Source of the DNA: an uncultured Bacteroidota bacterium
Lineage (GTDB): Bacteria > Bacteroidota > Bacteroidia > Flavobacteriales > Flavobacteriaceae
Length of the DNA stretch: 63,868 nucleotides
Reading direction: 5' to 3'
Assembly (NCBI GenBank): GCA_902535165.1
Contig: CACASE010000009.1
Coordinates: forward strand, 1-63,868
Shown: in pieces, positions 18,439 through 27,344 of the stretch
How the letters are laid out: every line of letters begins with the position of its first letter
How positions within the stretch are numbered: the first letter of the stretch is position 1
Program-made: the position numbers and the translations under genes
The notes under the pieces: generated by a model
Told to the model about the DNA's origin: nothing
Database searches by the model: none
What the model saw: the letters and a program-made list of their open reading frames with translations, nothing else

Positions 18439-20436
18439 TTAAATTTTAATTTCATATAAATTAATAAATTCTTCAAAAGAAATGGGAGTTAACCCCAAAT
18501 CCTTTGCTTTTAACATCTTAGACGGTCCTGGATTATTTCCAACGATTACAATAGATTTTGCTGAAATACTACTTGAAACTTTTCCTCCATTTTGTACAAT
18601 AATTTCTTTTAAATTCGTTCTATCTATTTTTTCAAAAACCCCAGTTACAATAAAAGTTTTTCCTAATAATTTATTTCCAAGATTTTCTGACTTTTTTTGC
18701 AAAAAATTTAGACCAACATGCTTTAATTTATCCAATAGTTCTAAGTTAGATTCCTCCTGAAAATATTTTTTTAAGCTTAATGCAATTTTATCACCAATTT
18801 CATCAACATTCAAAATCTCCACATCTGATGCAGACATTAAATTTTCTAGCGAACCAAAATGATCTGATAATTTTTTTGAAACTGTTTCACCAACATGTCT
18901 AATACCAAGACTGAATAAGACTTTATGAAATGGTTGACTTTTAGACTTATATATAGCTGAAACTAAATTTTGAGCTGACTTATCTGCCATACGTTCTAAT
19001 TTTACTAATTGATCAACTTTTAGATTATATATGTCACTGAAGTTTTTAATAATATTTTCTTTTAAAAGCCGCTCAATAGTTTCTGTTCCAAAACCATCAA
19101 TATTCATTGCTTTTCGAGAAATAAAATGTTTGAATTTTCCAACAATTTGTGGAAAACAATTATTTGAATTCATACAATAATGTTGGGCTTCATCATCATT
19201 CTTAGTTAACAGACTTCCACATGCAGGACAATTCTTTATAAATGCAATCTTTTTAGAATTTGATTTTCTTAATCTATAATCTATTGAAACTATTTTAGGA
19301 ATGATTTCTCCGCCTTTTTCAACTTTAAGTATATCATTTTCATATAAATCCAATTTTTGAATTTGTTCCTCGTTGTGTAGAGATGCTCTTTTAACTATTG
19401 TTCCATTTATAAGAACTGGCTTTAAATTAGCAACGGGTGTAATTGCACCAGTCCTGCCAACTTGATAAACTACATTAACCAATTTTGTTGTTGCTTGTTC
19501 TGTTTGAAATTTATATGCTATAGCCCATCTAGGAAATTTTGATGTATATCCAAGTTGTTTTTGCATACTAAAACTATTTACTTTTATTACTATACCATCT
19601 ATTTCAAAATTTAGTTTGTCTTTGTTCTTATCCCAATAATTTATAAAATCAAAAACTTCATCTATATTTTTACAATATTTATGCGTATTTGAGATATTAA
19701 ATCCTAATTTTTTTAAGGCATTTAATGATTCAGATTGAGTTTTAAATGGATTTGAATCAGAGATTATTTGAAAAAAATAACATTTTAGTGGTCTTTTTCT
19801 TACTTCTTTACTACTTACGAGTTTAATACTTCCTGATGCAGTATTTCTTGGGTTTTTAAAAGGCTCCTCACCATTTTTAATTTTTTTATCATTTAATTTT
19901 ATAAAATCATTTTTTTCAATAATAACCTCACCCCTAATATCAAAATCATACTCAACTTTTTGGAGCGTTTCTAAAGGGATCGTATTAATCGTTTTGATAT
20001 TTTCAGTAACATCATCGCCACTATTACCATCACCTCTTGTGAGACCCTGAGCTAGTTTTCCGTTTTTATAAGATATAGAAATTGATACTCCATCTAATTT
20101 GAGTTCACATGAATAAGAAATATTTTCCGTATTTAAAACTTTTACTAAACGCTCTTTCCATTTTATTAATTCGTCACTAGAGTATGAGTTCTCTAAAGAG
20201 TACATTGGAAATGAGTGAGTTATAGAATTAAAATTATTGTTCAAAGAGCTCCCCACTCTTTGGGTTGGTGAATTAGAATCATCGAATTCTGGGAATTGCA
20301 ACTCAAGTTCGTGAAGTTCCTTCAACATTTTATCAAATTCGTGATCAGATATTTCAGGCTTGTCAAGCATGTAATACAAATAATTATGCTTGTGCAATTC
20401 TTTCCTTAATAAATTTATTTTCTTCTCAACGCTCAT
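18439..20436 (-). CDS. ligA: NAD-dependent DNA ligase LigA
   Basis: Seals nicks during replication and repair using NAD. With the ATG at 20436 the protein is 665 residues. The adenylated Lys113 lies in CELKLDG (E. coli K115). Following are the OB fold, a four-Cys zinc finger (CPACGSL...HYC...NNC), helix-hairpin-helix repeats (IDGFGTET, LGIRHVGE) and a C-terminal BRCT domain (about 590-665). A TTG two codons upstream (20442) is possible, but the ATG forms an ATGA overlap (20433-20436) with the prmC stop, typical of this cluster. Confidence 0.96.
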   Translation of the reverse strand: MSVEKKINLLRKELHKHNYLYYMLDKPEISDHEFDKMLKELHELELQFPEFDDSNSPTQRVGSSLNNNFNSITHSFPMYSLENSYSSDELIKWKERLVKVLNTENISYSCELKLDGVSISISYKNGKLAQGLTRGDGNSGDDVTENIKTINTIPLETLQKVEYDFDIRGEVIIEKNDFIKLNDKKIKNGEEPFKNPRNTASGSIKLVSSKEVRKRPLKCYFFQIISDSNPFKTQSESLNALKKLGFNISNTHKYCKNIDEVFDFINYWDKNKDKLNFEIDGIVIKVNSFSMQKQLGYTSKFPRWAIAYKFQTEQATTKLVNVVYQVGRTGAITPVANLKPVLINGTIVKRASLHNEEQIQKLDLYENDILKVEKGGEIIPKIVSIDYRLRKSNSKKIAFIKNCPACGSLLTKNDDEAQHYCMNSNNCFPQIVGKFKHFISRKAMNIDGFGTETIERLLKENIIKNFSDIYNLKVDQLVKLERMADKSAQNLVSAIYKSKSQPFHKVLFSLGIRHVGETVSKKLSDHFGSLENLMSASDVEILNVDEIGDKIALSLKKYFQEESNLELLDKLKHVGLNFLQKKSENLGNKLLGKTFIVTGVFEKIDRTNLKEIIVQNGGKVSSSISAKSIVIVGNNPGPSKMLKAKDLGLTPISFEEFINLYEIKI

Positions 20437-21272
20437 ATACAAGCTTTAATCATTCTTTTTCGTCCAAAAAGATCTTCTTTGATTTTAATATTTTTAAAGT
20501 TATTAATCTTTAATATATTTTTTACAAAATTAATTCTATCTGTATGACACTCAAGATACAACACACCATCACTATTTAAAGCATCTTTTGAATATTGAAT
20601 AATTTTTTTATAAAAAATTAAATTGTCATTTCCCTCAACAAAAATAGCAGAATGAGGTTCATATTTAACTACACTCTCATCTATAAATTGCATCTCAGAT
20701 TTATCAACATATGGTGGATTTGAAACTATAAGATCAAATTTATCATTGACCTTTACGTTCTTTAGAATATCAACAATTTTAAAATTAATTTCTATATTAT
20801 TTTTGAGAGCATTTTCTTTCGCAATTTTTAATATTAAAGGAGATTTATCCCAAGCATGAACAATTGAACCAGTAATATATTTTTTTAAAATTAATGCGAT
20901 TAATCCAGACCCAGTTCCAATATCTAAAATTTTACATTTCTTTTTCTGATTAAAAATTATCCAATCGCAGAGCTCTATTGTTTCAGGTCTAGGAATCAAA
21001 ACATTTTTATTTACTTTAAATTTTATGTTTTTATGTTCTACTTCACCCATGATATATTGAATGGGTGTTTTTTTTTGAATCATTTTAATTTTTGACTCAA
21101 TTAATGAAATATTTTTTTTAGAAATAATATATAGTGGATCTTGTATATAATTGATTTTATTTATTCCTAAATAAAATTCAATCAATATGTGAAATAATGT
21201 ATTAATTTCTTCTTGAGAATAATATTCATTTAAGCAATTTGAAAATATTTCTTTTAATAATTTAAGCGTCAT
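20433..21272 (-). CDS. prmC: Peptide chain release factor N5-glutamine methyltransferase
   Basis: Methylates the GGQ glutamine of RF1 and RF2, improving translation termination. It has the N-terminal helical domain, the SAM-binding DIGTGSGLIAL segment and the substrate motif NPPY; the conserved block IPRPETIEL precedes the SAM fold. Two ATG codons are possible. The one at 21272 (279 residues) overlaps the upstream TGA as ATGA and is preferred; the one at 21299 would add nine residues and overlap the GNAT gene by 31 nt. Confidence 0.94.
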   Translation of the reverse strand: MTLKLLKEIFSNCLNEYYSQEEINTLFHILIEFYLGINKINYIQDPLYIISKKNISLIESKIKMIQKKTPIQYIMGEVEHKNIKFKVNKNVLIPRPETIELCDWIIFNQKKKCKILDIGTGSGLIALILKKYITGSIVHAWDKSPLILKIAKENALKNNIEINFKIVDILKNVKVNDKFDLIVSNPPYVDKSEMQFIDESVVKYEPHSAIFVEGNDNLIFYKKIIQYSKDALNSDGVLYLECHTDRINFVKNILKINNFKNIKIKEDLFGRKRMIKACI

Positions 21273-21751
21273 AGTTTTAATTTCATCCAAACAGGACATG
21301 AATTATGACCAGTATTTCCCAAAGGGGAATCTAATAGAAAAAAACCATTCTTTTTGTACAATTTTTGAGCAGCTATCATGTTATGCATAGTCTCAATATA
21401 GCAAAACTGATATCCACTTTTTTTAGCAAAATCCAAACACATTTTAATTAATTTGGAACCAATACCTTTTCCTCTAATATCTTGTAGAAAATACATTTTC
21501 TGAAGCTCACAAATATTTTCATTAGAACCTTTAAGTTTAGAGATACCAGCACCACCTTTAATATCACCGTCTGAAATAACAACATAATATTTTGAAGAAT
21601 TTAATTGATATGATTCATACATAGAATTTAGTTCATCATCTTGCAAAGCAGTTCCTTGGTCTGGTACACCAAATTCCTTCATTACATTAACCAAAACTTC
21701 TTTAACTCTATCATTATCTTTCATCAAAATTTCTCTAATTTCAATTTTCAT
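21269..21751 (-). CDS. GNAT family N-acetyltransferase
   Basis: Cytoplasmic acetyl-CoA dependent acetyltransferase of 160 residues. Motif A is visible as LQDIRGKGIGSKLIK (about 88-102), followed by ETMHNMIAAQKLYKKNGF, the usual acceptor-side helix. Substrate unknown. It is the first gene of the long leftward cluster, starts with ATG at 21751, and is divergent from ribD across 46 nt. No TAnnTTTG box was found in that gap. Confidence 0.85.
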   Translation of the reverse strand: MKIEIREILMKDNDRVKEVLVNVMKEFGVPDQGTALQDDELNSMYESYQLNSSKYYVVISDGDIKGGAGISKLKGSNENICELQKMYFLQDIRGKGIGSKLIKMCLDFAKKSGYQFCYIETMHNMIAAQKLYKKNGFFLLDSPLGNTGHNSCPVWMKLKL

Positions 21752-21797
21752 TTTATTAAATTAGAATATATTATAAAGATACTAATAAAAGATAGCG

Positions 21798-22763
21798 ATG
21801 AACCATGATTTATTGATGAAAAGGTGTATTAATTTGGGTAAAAAAGTACTTGGAAAAACATATCCAAATCCCAATGTTGGTGCACTACTTTTTTATGATG
21901 GAAAAATAATTTCAGAAGGTTTTACACAAGAACATGGAAAAAACCATGCAGAAATTAATGCAATAAAAAAGGTCAATGATAGAGAAATTCTAAAAAAATC
22001 TACTTTATATGTCACACTTGAACCATGTTCGCACTATGGGAAAACTCCACCTTGTTGTGAAACAATATACAACAAGCAAATAAGAAAAGTAGTAATTGGT
22101 ATCAATGACCCAAATAAGTTAGTAAATGGAAGAGGAATTAGTTTTTTAAGAAATAATAATATTGATGTAAAAACAAATGTTTTAGAGAATGAATGTAAAA
22201 AATTACACAAAAGATTTCTCACTTTTCAAAATAAAAAAAGACCTTATGTAATTTTGAAATGGGCTGAATCCTTTGATGGTTTTATTAATCCAATTAATAA
22301 AACAAATAAAAGGCCATTCTGGATATCAAATAAATTTAGTAGACAACTTGCGCATAAATGGAGAAGTCAGGAACATGGAATTTTAATTGGTGGTAAAACT
22401 TACATCGATGATTCTCCAATTTTAAATTCAAGATTATGGGATAATAATGATCCAAAAAAATTTGTATTAACTAATAATACTAATATTAACGATTCTAAAT
22501 TTTTAAAAATTTATTATAAAAATAAATTGTCAGCAAAACAAATTTGTGAAGAACTATTCAAAAGCGATATACAGTCAGTGATTGTAGAGGGTGGTACAAA
22601 AACACTAACTACTTTTATAAATGATGGTATTTGGGATGAAGCTAGAATTATTCAAGGTTCCAAAACTATTGGTGAGGGAACTAAATCTCCAAAAATTCAA
22701 GGAAAAATCAATAGTGAGTTAGAACTATCAAATGATCGAATTAAATTTATTGTTTCTAATTAA
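21798..22763 (+). CDS. ribD: Bifunctional riboflavin synthesis protein RibD
   Basis: Deaminase and reductase for riboflavin synthesis. The N-terminal cytidine-deaminase-type domain (1-145) has zinc ligands His50 in HAE and Cys77 and Cys86 in PCSHYGKTPPC, matching E. coli positions. The C-terminal reductase domain (about 150-321) has ILKWAESFDG, GGKTYIDDSP and VEGGTKT. At 321 residues it is shorter than E. coli RibD (367) mainly in the reductase, a form common in Bacteroidota. Its stop overlaps convergent ybgC by 8 nt. Confidence 0.95.
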   Translation: MNHDLLMKRCINLGKKVLGKTYPNPNVGALLFYDGKIISEGFTQEHGKNHAEINAIKKVNDREILKKSTLYVTLEPCSHYGKTPPCCETIYNKQIRKVVIGINDPNKLVNGRGISFLRNNNIDVKTNVLENECKKLHKRFLTFQNKKRPYVILKWAESFDGFINPINKTNKRPFWISNKFSRQLAHKWRSQEHGILIGGKTYIDDSPILNSRLWDNNDPKKFVLTNNTNINDSKFLKIYYKNKLSAKQICEELFKSDIQSVIVEGGTKTLTTFINDGIWDEARIIQGSKTIGEGTKSPKIQGKINSELELSNDRIKFIVSN

Positions 22764-23160
22764 TAATAGCTTCCAAGATTTTTTTTGGACATCTGATTAG
22801 CTTTCCTGTTTTTTTATTTAAAAAAACAAGCTTGGTGTATCCTTCATTAATTAATTCTTTTTTTCTATAAATATTATATTCAAATTCAATTGAGTAAGAT
22901 GGCTTTTTAATCAAATAAGTTTTAATTAATAATTCATCCTCAAAGAAAGCTGGTTTTCTAAAAACTATGTTAGTTCTTATAACAGGTAAAATTATATTTT
23001 GTTCCTCCATTTTTTTATAAGAAAAACCAACTTCTTTTAACCATCCTAATCTCCCAATTTCATAATATTTCAAATAATTGCTATGATGAACATATGACAT
23101 TGAATCAGTCTCAGAATATCTAGCGACAATGGTTGTTTCATATGATTTTTTTGATTGCAG
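22756..23160 (-). CDS. YbgC-like acyl-CoA thioesterase with non-canonical start
   Basis: Hot-dog fold thioesterase of the YbgC/4-hydroxybenzoyl-CoA group. From the first ATG (23100) the protein would be 114 residues and lack the family N terminus. The same frame continues upstream without a stop for another 21 codons and encodes YETTIVARYSETDS, which aligns with the family active-site block (YxDTD...YHxxY) including the catalytic Asp. The stop TAG lies at 23169-23167. Between it and the block there is no ATG, GTG or TTG; the only candidates are CTG (23160) or ATT (23163). The CTG start gives 134 residues, the same length as E. coli YbgC. Confidence 0.72.
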   Translation of the reverse strand: MQSKKSYETTIVARYSETDSMSYVHHSNYLKYYEIGRLGWLKEVGFSYKKMEEQNIILPVIRTNIVFRKPAFFEDELLIKTYLIKKPSYSIEFEYNIYRKKELINEGYTKLVFLNKKTGKLIRCPKKILEAIIN

Positions 23161-23331
23161 AATAAGCTAATTTTAGTGAGTCTATAATATCAAAAAAACT
23201 TTTTTAAAATTCAATAGTAAAATCATTTTTTTTTAAAAAAAAAATGTACATATTTGTTTGACTAATTAACAATTGGATCCTCACTACGGTTCAAATGTTT
23301 AATAACAACAACTTTAAAAAGTATTATAAGT
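23161..23331. other. AT-rich divergent gap upstream of dnaA
   Basis: This 171-bp gap separates ybgC (leftward) from dnaA (rightward) and should hold both promoters. It contains poly-A/poly-T tracts at about 23196-23255 and TTTGTTTGACTAATTAACAA before dnaA. No sequence close to a DnaA box (TTATCCACA) was found on either strand, so there is no support for an origin of replication here. No clear TAnnTTTG box was recognised. Confidence 0.5.
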
Positions 23332-24753
23332 ATGAGCTTAGAATCTGTATGGAATAACTGTCTTAACTTTATAAAAGATAACATACAGGATCAAGCATAT
23401 AAAACTTGGTTCGAACCAATTCAACCAGTCAAACTTGATGATAATGTTTTAAGTATTCAGGTACCTAGTAAATTTTTTTATGAATGGCTTGAAGAACATT
23501 ATGTTAAGCTCCTTAAGATTGCTTTAAATAAAGAACTTGGAAAAGATGCAAAGCTTGTCTATGTTATTAAAATGGAAAACTCTTTTGGATCAACAAAATC
23601 GTTTACCGAAAAGATTCCAAGTGATTATAAACCCAAAGTTGAGTCCCAAAAATTAGAGGGTTCTTCGGCTTACTTTAAAACTGAATTAACAAACCCGTTT
23701 GTAATTCCTGGTATTAAGAATTTAAAAATTGACTCTCAATTAAATCCAAATTATAATTTTAATAACTTTTTGGAAGGTGATTCAAACAGACTTGCAAGGT
23801 CCGCAGGCTATGCTGTATCAAACAGACCAGGCGGTACATCATTTAACCCACTTTTAATTTTTGGAGGTGTTGGTTTAGGAAAAACACATTTGGCTAATGC
23901 AATTGGAATAAACATCAAACAAAAGTTTCCTGATAAAACAGTTCTATACATATCTGCTGAAAAATTTACCCAACAGTATATTGAGTCAGTGAAAAAAAAT
24001 AATAGAAATGATTTTATTCATTTTTACCAGCTTATTGACGTTCTAATTATTGATGATGTTCAGTTTTTCTCAGGAAAATCAGGAACTCAAGATGTCTTTT
24101 TCCATATTTTTAATCATTTACATCAAAATGGAAAACAACTGGTTTTAACCTCTGATAAAGCTCCTGTTGATATGCAAGAAATTGAACAAAGATTATTATC
24201 TAGGTTTAAGTGGGGACTTTCCGCTGAATTACAAACACCAGACTATGAAACTAGGATTTCAATTGTCAAAAATAAATTGAACAGAGATGGTGTGGAGATG
24301 GATGAGGAAATAATTTTTTATGTTGCCAAACATATAAAAACAAACGTCAGAGAATTAGAAGGAGCTATAATTTCTTTGATGGCTCAATCCTCCTTTAACA
24401 GAAAAAATATAACTATCGATTTAGCAAAAGTCATTGTTGAAAAATTTGTTAAAAACACCAAAAAAGAAATATCTATTGATCATATTCAAAAAGTTGTTTC
24501 AGATTATTTTCAAATGGATGTTTCAACGTTACAATCCAAGACCAGAAAAAGACACATTGTTCAAGCAAGGCAACTTGCAATGTTTTTCTCAAAAAAGTTT
24601 ACAAAAGCTTCACTTGCTAGTATAGGAACAAAAATTGGTCATCGTGATCATGCTACGGTTCTTCATGCATGCAAAACTGTGGATAATTTAGCATTTACTG
24701 ATAAGCAATTTAGAAAATACGTTGAGGATTTAAATAAAAAATTTTCAGACTAG
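23332..24753 (+). CDS. dnaA: Chromosomal replication initiator DnaA
   Basis: AAA+ initiator that opens oriC. The 473-residue protein has the N-terminal interaction domain (about 1-75), a low-complexity linker, Walker A GGVGLGKT at 178-185, Walker B LIIDDVQFF, and a C-terminal DNA-binding helix-turn-helix with the DnaA signature IGTKIGHRDHATVLHACKTV. ATG start at 23332. Its TAG is separated by one base from the stop of a convergent gene. dnaN and gyrA are not adjacent, and no origin-like cluster accompanies it. Confidence 0.97.
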   Translation: MSLESVWNNCLNFIKDNIQDQAYKTWFEPIQPVKLDDNVLSIQVPSKFFYEWLEEHYVKLLKIALNKELGKDAKLVYVIKMENSFGSTKSFTEKIPSDYKPKVESQKLEGSSAYFKTELTNPFVIPGIKNLKIDSQLNPNYNFNNFLEGDSNRLARSAGYAVSNRPGGTSFNPLLIFGGVGLGKTHLANAIGINIKQKFPDKTVLYISAEKFTQQYIESVKKNNRNDFIHFYQLIDVLIIDDVQFFSGKSGTQDVFFHIFNHLHQNGKQLVLTSDKAPVDMQEIEQRLLSRFKWGLSAELQTPDYETRISIVKNKLNRDGVEMDEEIIFYVAKHIKTNVRELEGAIISLMAQSSFNRKNITIDLAKVIVEKFVKNTKKEISIDHIQKVVSDYFQMDVSTLQSKTRKRHIVQARQLAMFFSKKFTKASLASIGTKIGHRDHATVLHACKTVDNLAFTDKQFRKYVEDLNKKFSD

Positions 24754-24754
24754 T

Positions 24755-25372
24755 TTATAGTTTAGGTTTTCTCTCAAAGGGGATATCTTCTATATCGTAA
24801 TCTTTAAATATTCTCATGTAATCTGAAATCGAAGTTCCATTTGCATCCTTCTTATTTAAATTAGCATCACAGTGACTTCTTAAATATTTTTTCACATTTC
24901 CTGGTCCTGATAAATGAGCTGCAGCAATTATACCCGACTCACTTACATATACGCCTCCTAAATATCTGTTTGAATACCATGAAATTTCTCTTCTCAATAT
25001 CCATTTATTTCTCATTACATTCATTAAAAAGATTTTCTCCTGCAGCTCTGGGTTGTTTTTATAATTCACAAGATTAGTAACACCGTACATTTTCAGCGTA
25101 CCTTTACCAAATTGATATTTTCCTACATAACCAAATCTATTTATTTTATCATAATCAGAACCTGACTCAAAAAAACCAAGAAAATTCTTAAAACCTACAA
25201 AATCTCTCACAGTATAGGGTATTGGTAAATAATTCAAATTAGAATTATCTTTTGATTCAACTGAATATTCGAAGTTTAAATTAGAGGTTGGTAGGTCTGT
25301 ACTGCTAAGAAAAAAAACAGCTAAAAAGTAAATTAAAAAAATTTTAAAATTAAAATATATCACTATAAACAA
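24755..25372 (-). CDS. Exported lysozyme-like (transglycosylase fold) protein
   Basis: Secreted or membrane-anchored protein of about 205 residues. A hydrophobic N-terminal segment (about 8-24) is followed by a linker and a domain with FFESGSDYDKINRFGYVGKYQFG (split here: GFFESGSDY, then FGYVGKYQFG) and AAAHLSGPGNVKKYL. These resemble the catalytic-Glu and substrate blocks of lysozyme-like lytic transglycosylases, Glu in FFESG being the likely acid. Substrate cleavage is inferred. The start is uncertain: TTG at 25372 or GTG at 25363, both before the hydrophobic segment. Confidence 0.7.
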   Translation of the reverse strand: MFIVIYFNFKIFLIYFLAVFFLSSTDLPTSNLNFEYSVESKDNSNLNYLPIPYTVRDFVGFKNFLGFFESGSDYDKINRFGYVGKYQFGKGTLKMYGVTNLVNYKNNPELQEKIFLMNVMRNKWILRREISWYSNRYLGGVYVSESGIIAAAHLSGPGNVKKYLRSHCDANLNKKDANGTSISDYMRIFKDYDIEDIPFERKPKL

Positions 25373-25441
25373 GCAACTAATTTAATTTAGTTTTTCGGCA
25401 ACAAACATAATGATTTTTATAATTATCTGATTTTCAGATTA

Positions 25442-26476
25442 TTATCTTTTTATGTTTCTTTCTTTTAACCAGCGAGTATATTGTCTTTTCTTTTTATTAT
25501 GTTCGCTCAAAGTTCTTGAAAATAGATGGTATCCGGGATTAGATACATCTGCGACAAAGAAAATAAAAGGGTTTTTTGAGTAATTAATTACAGCCTCTAT
25601 TGAAGATATGTCAGGTGTGACAATTGGTGCTGGTGGCAATCCTTTTATGTAGTATGTATTAAAACTAGATTTTATTCTTAAATCTTTATATAAAACTCTT
25701 CTAATTACCTTATCAAAACCATCTCTCTGCTTTATACTGTATACAACAGTTGGATCTGCTTGCAATTTCATATTTTTTTCTAAACGATTCAAATATACAC
25801 CAGCGATTGTAGGTCTTTCATCTACTTTAGGAGTTTCTTTTTGAACAATGGAGGCTAATACCATAACCTCTACTGGATTAAGATTGATATCTTTAATTTT
25901 ATTAATTCGTGTTTGATTCCAGAAACTATCAAACTCTTTGACTATTCTCTCTCTAAAATCTGTTGCATTCGTATTCCAAAAAAACTGATAAGTATTAGGA
26001 ATGAATAAAGAAAAAACAGATTCATTAGTTAAACTCAATTCGTTTAAAAATTTTTTGTTTGTAAAAGCATTCATAATGCTTACACTATCTGCTTCAATTT
26101 TTTTAGATACTTTACCTGCTAGTTCACTTAAAGTTTCAATATTATTGAAAGTAAGATTTAATGGAATATTACTGGACCTTAAGGAATTCACTATATCATT
26201 GTTATTATCACCACTATTAATCAAAAATCTTCCCGCTTTTATATTTTTCGAATATTTCTTTCTTTTAGCTGCTTTTTCAAATGTTTCAATATCAACTAAA
26301 TAATTAGACAATGAGTCAAGTATCTGAGAGAAAGAGCTATTGGATGGAATTTTCAGAAAAATAGATTCACTTTCAAAATTTGTATTTTTTTCAAAAAAAA
26401 TTGTGTAGAAATTGTAAGTAAAGTACCCCGCAACGCAAATCATTATAAAAATAAAAATTGACCTAATTTTCTTCAT
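25442..26476 (-). CDS. mltG: Endolytic murein transglycosylase MltG
   Basis: Inner-membrane enzyme that cuts nascent peptidoglycan strands and sets glycan chain length. One N-terminal TM segment (about 5-25) is followed by a periplasmic LysM-like region and the YceG catalytic domain. The catalytic Glu214 lies in SIVQKETPKVDE, with the conserved downstream LQADPTVVYS and GLPPAPI blocks. The 344-residue length is standard. Its ATG overlaps the 3' end of dapF by 14 nt, so the two cell-wall genes form an operon. Confidence 0.95.
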   Translation of the reverse strand: MKKIRSIFIFIMICVAGYFTYNFYTIFFEKNTNFESESIFLKIPSNSSFSQILDSLSNYLVDIETFEKAAKRKKYSKNIKAGRFLINSGDNNNDIVNSLRSSNIPLNLTFNNIETLSELAGKVSKKIEADSVSIMNAFTNKKFLNELSLTNESVFSLFIPNTYQFFWNTNATDFRERIVKEFDSFWNQTRINKIKDINLNPVEVMVLASIVQKETPKVDERPTIAGVYLNRLEKNMKLQADPTVVYSIKQRDGFDKVIRRVLYKDLRIKSSFNTYYIKGLPPAPIVTPDISSIEAVINYSKNPFIFFVADVSNPGYHLFSRTLSEHNKKKRQYTRWLKERNIKR

Positions 26477-27251
26477 AATTGTATATACCAGAAAAAACTT
26501 TTTCTACTTCCCCAGATAAGTAAATATCATAAAAATTATTATTATCATGTTTAAAATCTACAATTAAATCCCCGCCCTTTGTTTTAACGAAAACTTTCTG
26601 ACTTTTTGATTTTAAAAAAATAGAAGTTGATAATGCTGCTGCAACTGCACCTGTCCCACATGAAAGAGTTTCGTTCTCTACACCTCTTTCATATGTTCTT
26701 AGATTCACAATATTTTCGTTAATGATCGACAGAAAATTTACATTCACACCCTCATTTTTAAATAATTTTGTTTTTTGAATTTCTCTTGATATAGGTATTA
26801 TATCAATATCATTCAATTTATTTTTTCTTATAACAAGATGAGGAGAACCAGTGTCTATAAAAATATTTTCATCAACAAATTTATGTTCAGAAACATTATT
26901 CATAGATATTTTTACAAAATTGTCGTTTACAACTGAAGAATGAACACCATCACACGCAATGAAATCTGAATTCTCTCCTACAATTTTTTGGCTGTAACAA
27001 TGATGGACAACACATCTTCCCCCATTACCGCACATAGTACTAATATTCCCGTCTGAATTATAATAAGTCATTTTAAAAGGATATTCACTAGATTCATTAA
27101 CAATAATTAATCCATCAGCACCTATTCCAAATTTTCTATTACAAAGTTGTTTGATTATGTCTTTGGTGAGATTTGGAAGGGTTTTTGATAAATTATTGAT
27201 GATGATAAAATCATTTCCACAACCATGATATTTTTCAAAACTTATTTTCAT
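26463..27251 (-). CDS. dapF: Diaminopimelate epimerase
   Basis: Converts LL- to meso-diaminopimelate for lysine and peptidoglycan synthesis. The two catalytic cysteines are Cys74 in STMCGNGGRC and Cys198 in LSCGTGAVAA. The N-terminal KYHGCGNDFIII block is typical. At 262 residues the length is normal. ATG start at 27251, with a 93-nt AT-rich gap to the divergent htrA gene in which no TAnnTTTG box was recognised. mltG follows with an overlap. Confidence 0.96.
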   Translation of the reverse strand: MKISFEKYHGCGNDFIIINNLSKTLPNLTKDIIKQLCNRKFGIGADGLIIVNESSEYPFKMTYYNSDGNISTMCGNGGRCVVHHCYSQKIVGENSDFIACDGVHSSVVNDNFVKISMNNVSEHKFVDENIFIDTGSPHLVIRKNKLNDIDIIPISREIQKTKLFKNEGVNVNFLSIINENIVNLRTYERGVENETLSCGTGAVAAALSTSIFLKSKSQKVFVKTKGGDLIVDFKHDNNNFYDIYLSGEVEKVFSGIYNYEEN

Positions 27252-27344
27252 TTTCCAATATGTAAATATAATCTATCATGTTAAAAAGAAGTTAAATATT
27301 AAAAAAGAAAAATTTAAAAAATTAATTTTATAAAAAAAAGAATT

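Noticed and set aside
18433-18441. LigA-DUF6913 fusion by stop-codon readthrough (same frame, TAA AAA TTG)
   Set aside because: LigA already ends with a complete BRCT domain, and a TTG start with tight spacing is the pattern of this cluster; nothing supports readthrough.
23161-23331. Possible origin of replication next to dnaA
   Set aside because: The gap is AT-rich, but no DnaA-box-like sequence was found on either strand and dnaN is not adjacent.
24434-24625. Alternate-frame open frame inside dnaA
   Set aside because: It lies wholly within the conserved DnaA C-terminal region and has no features of its own.
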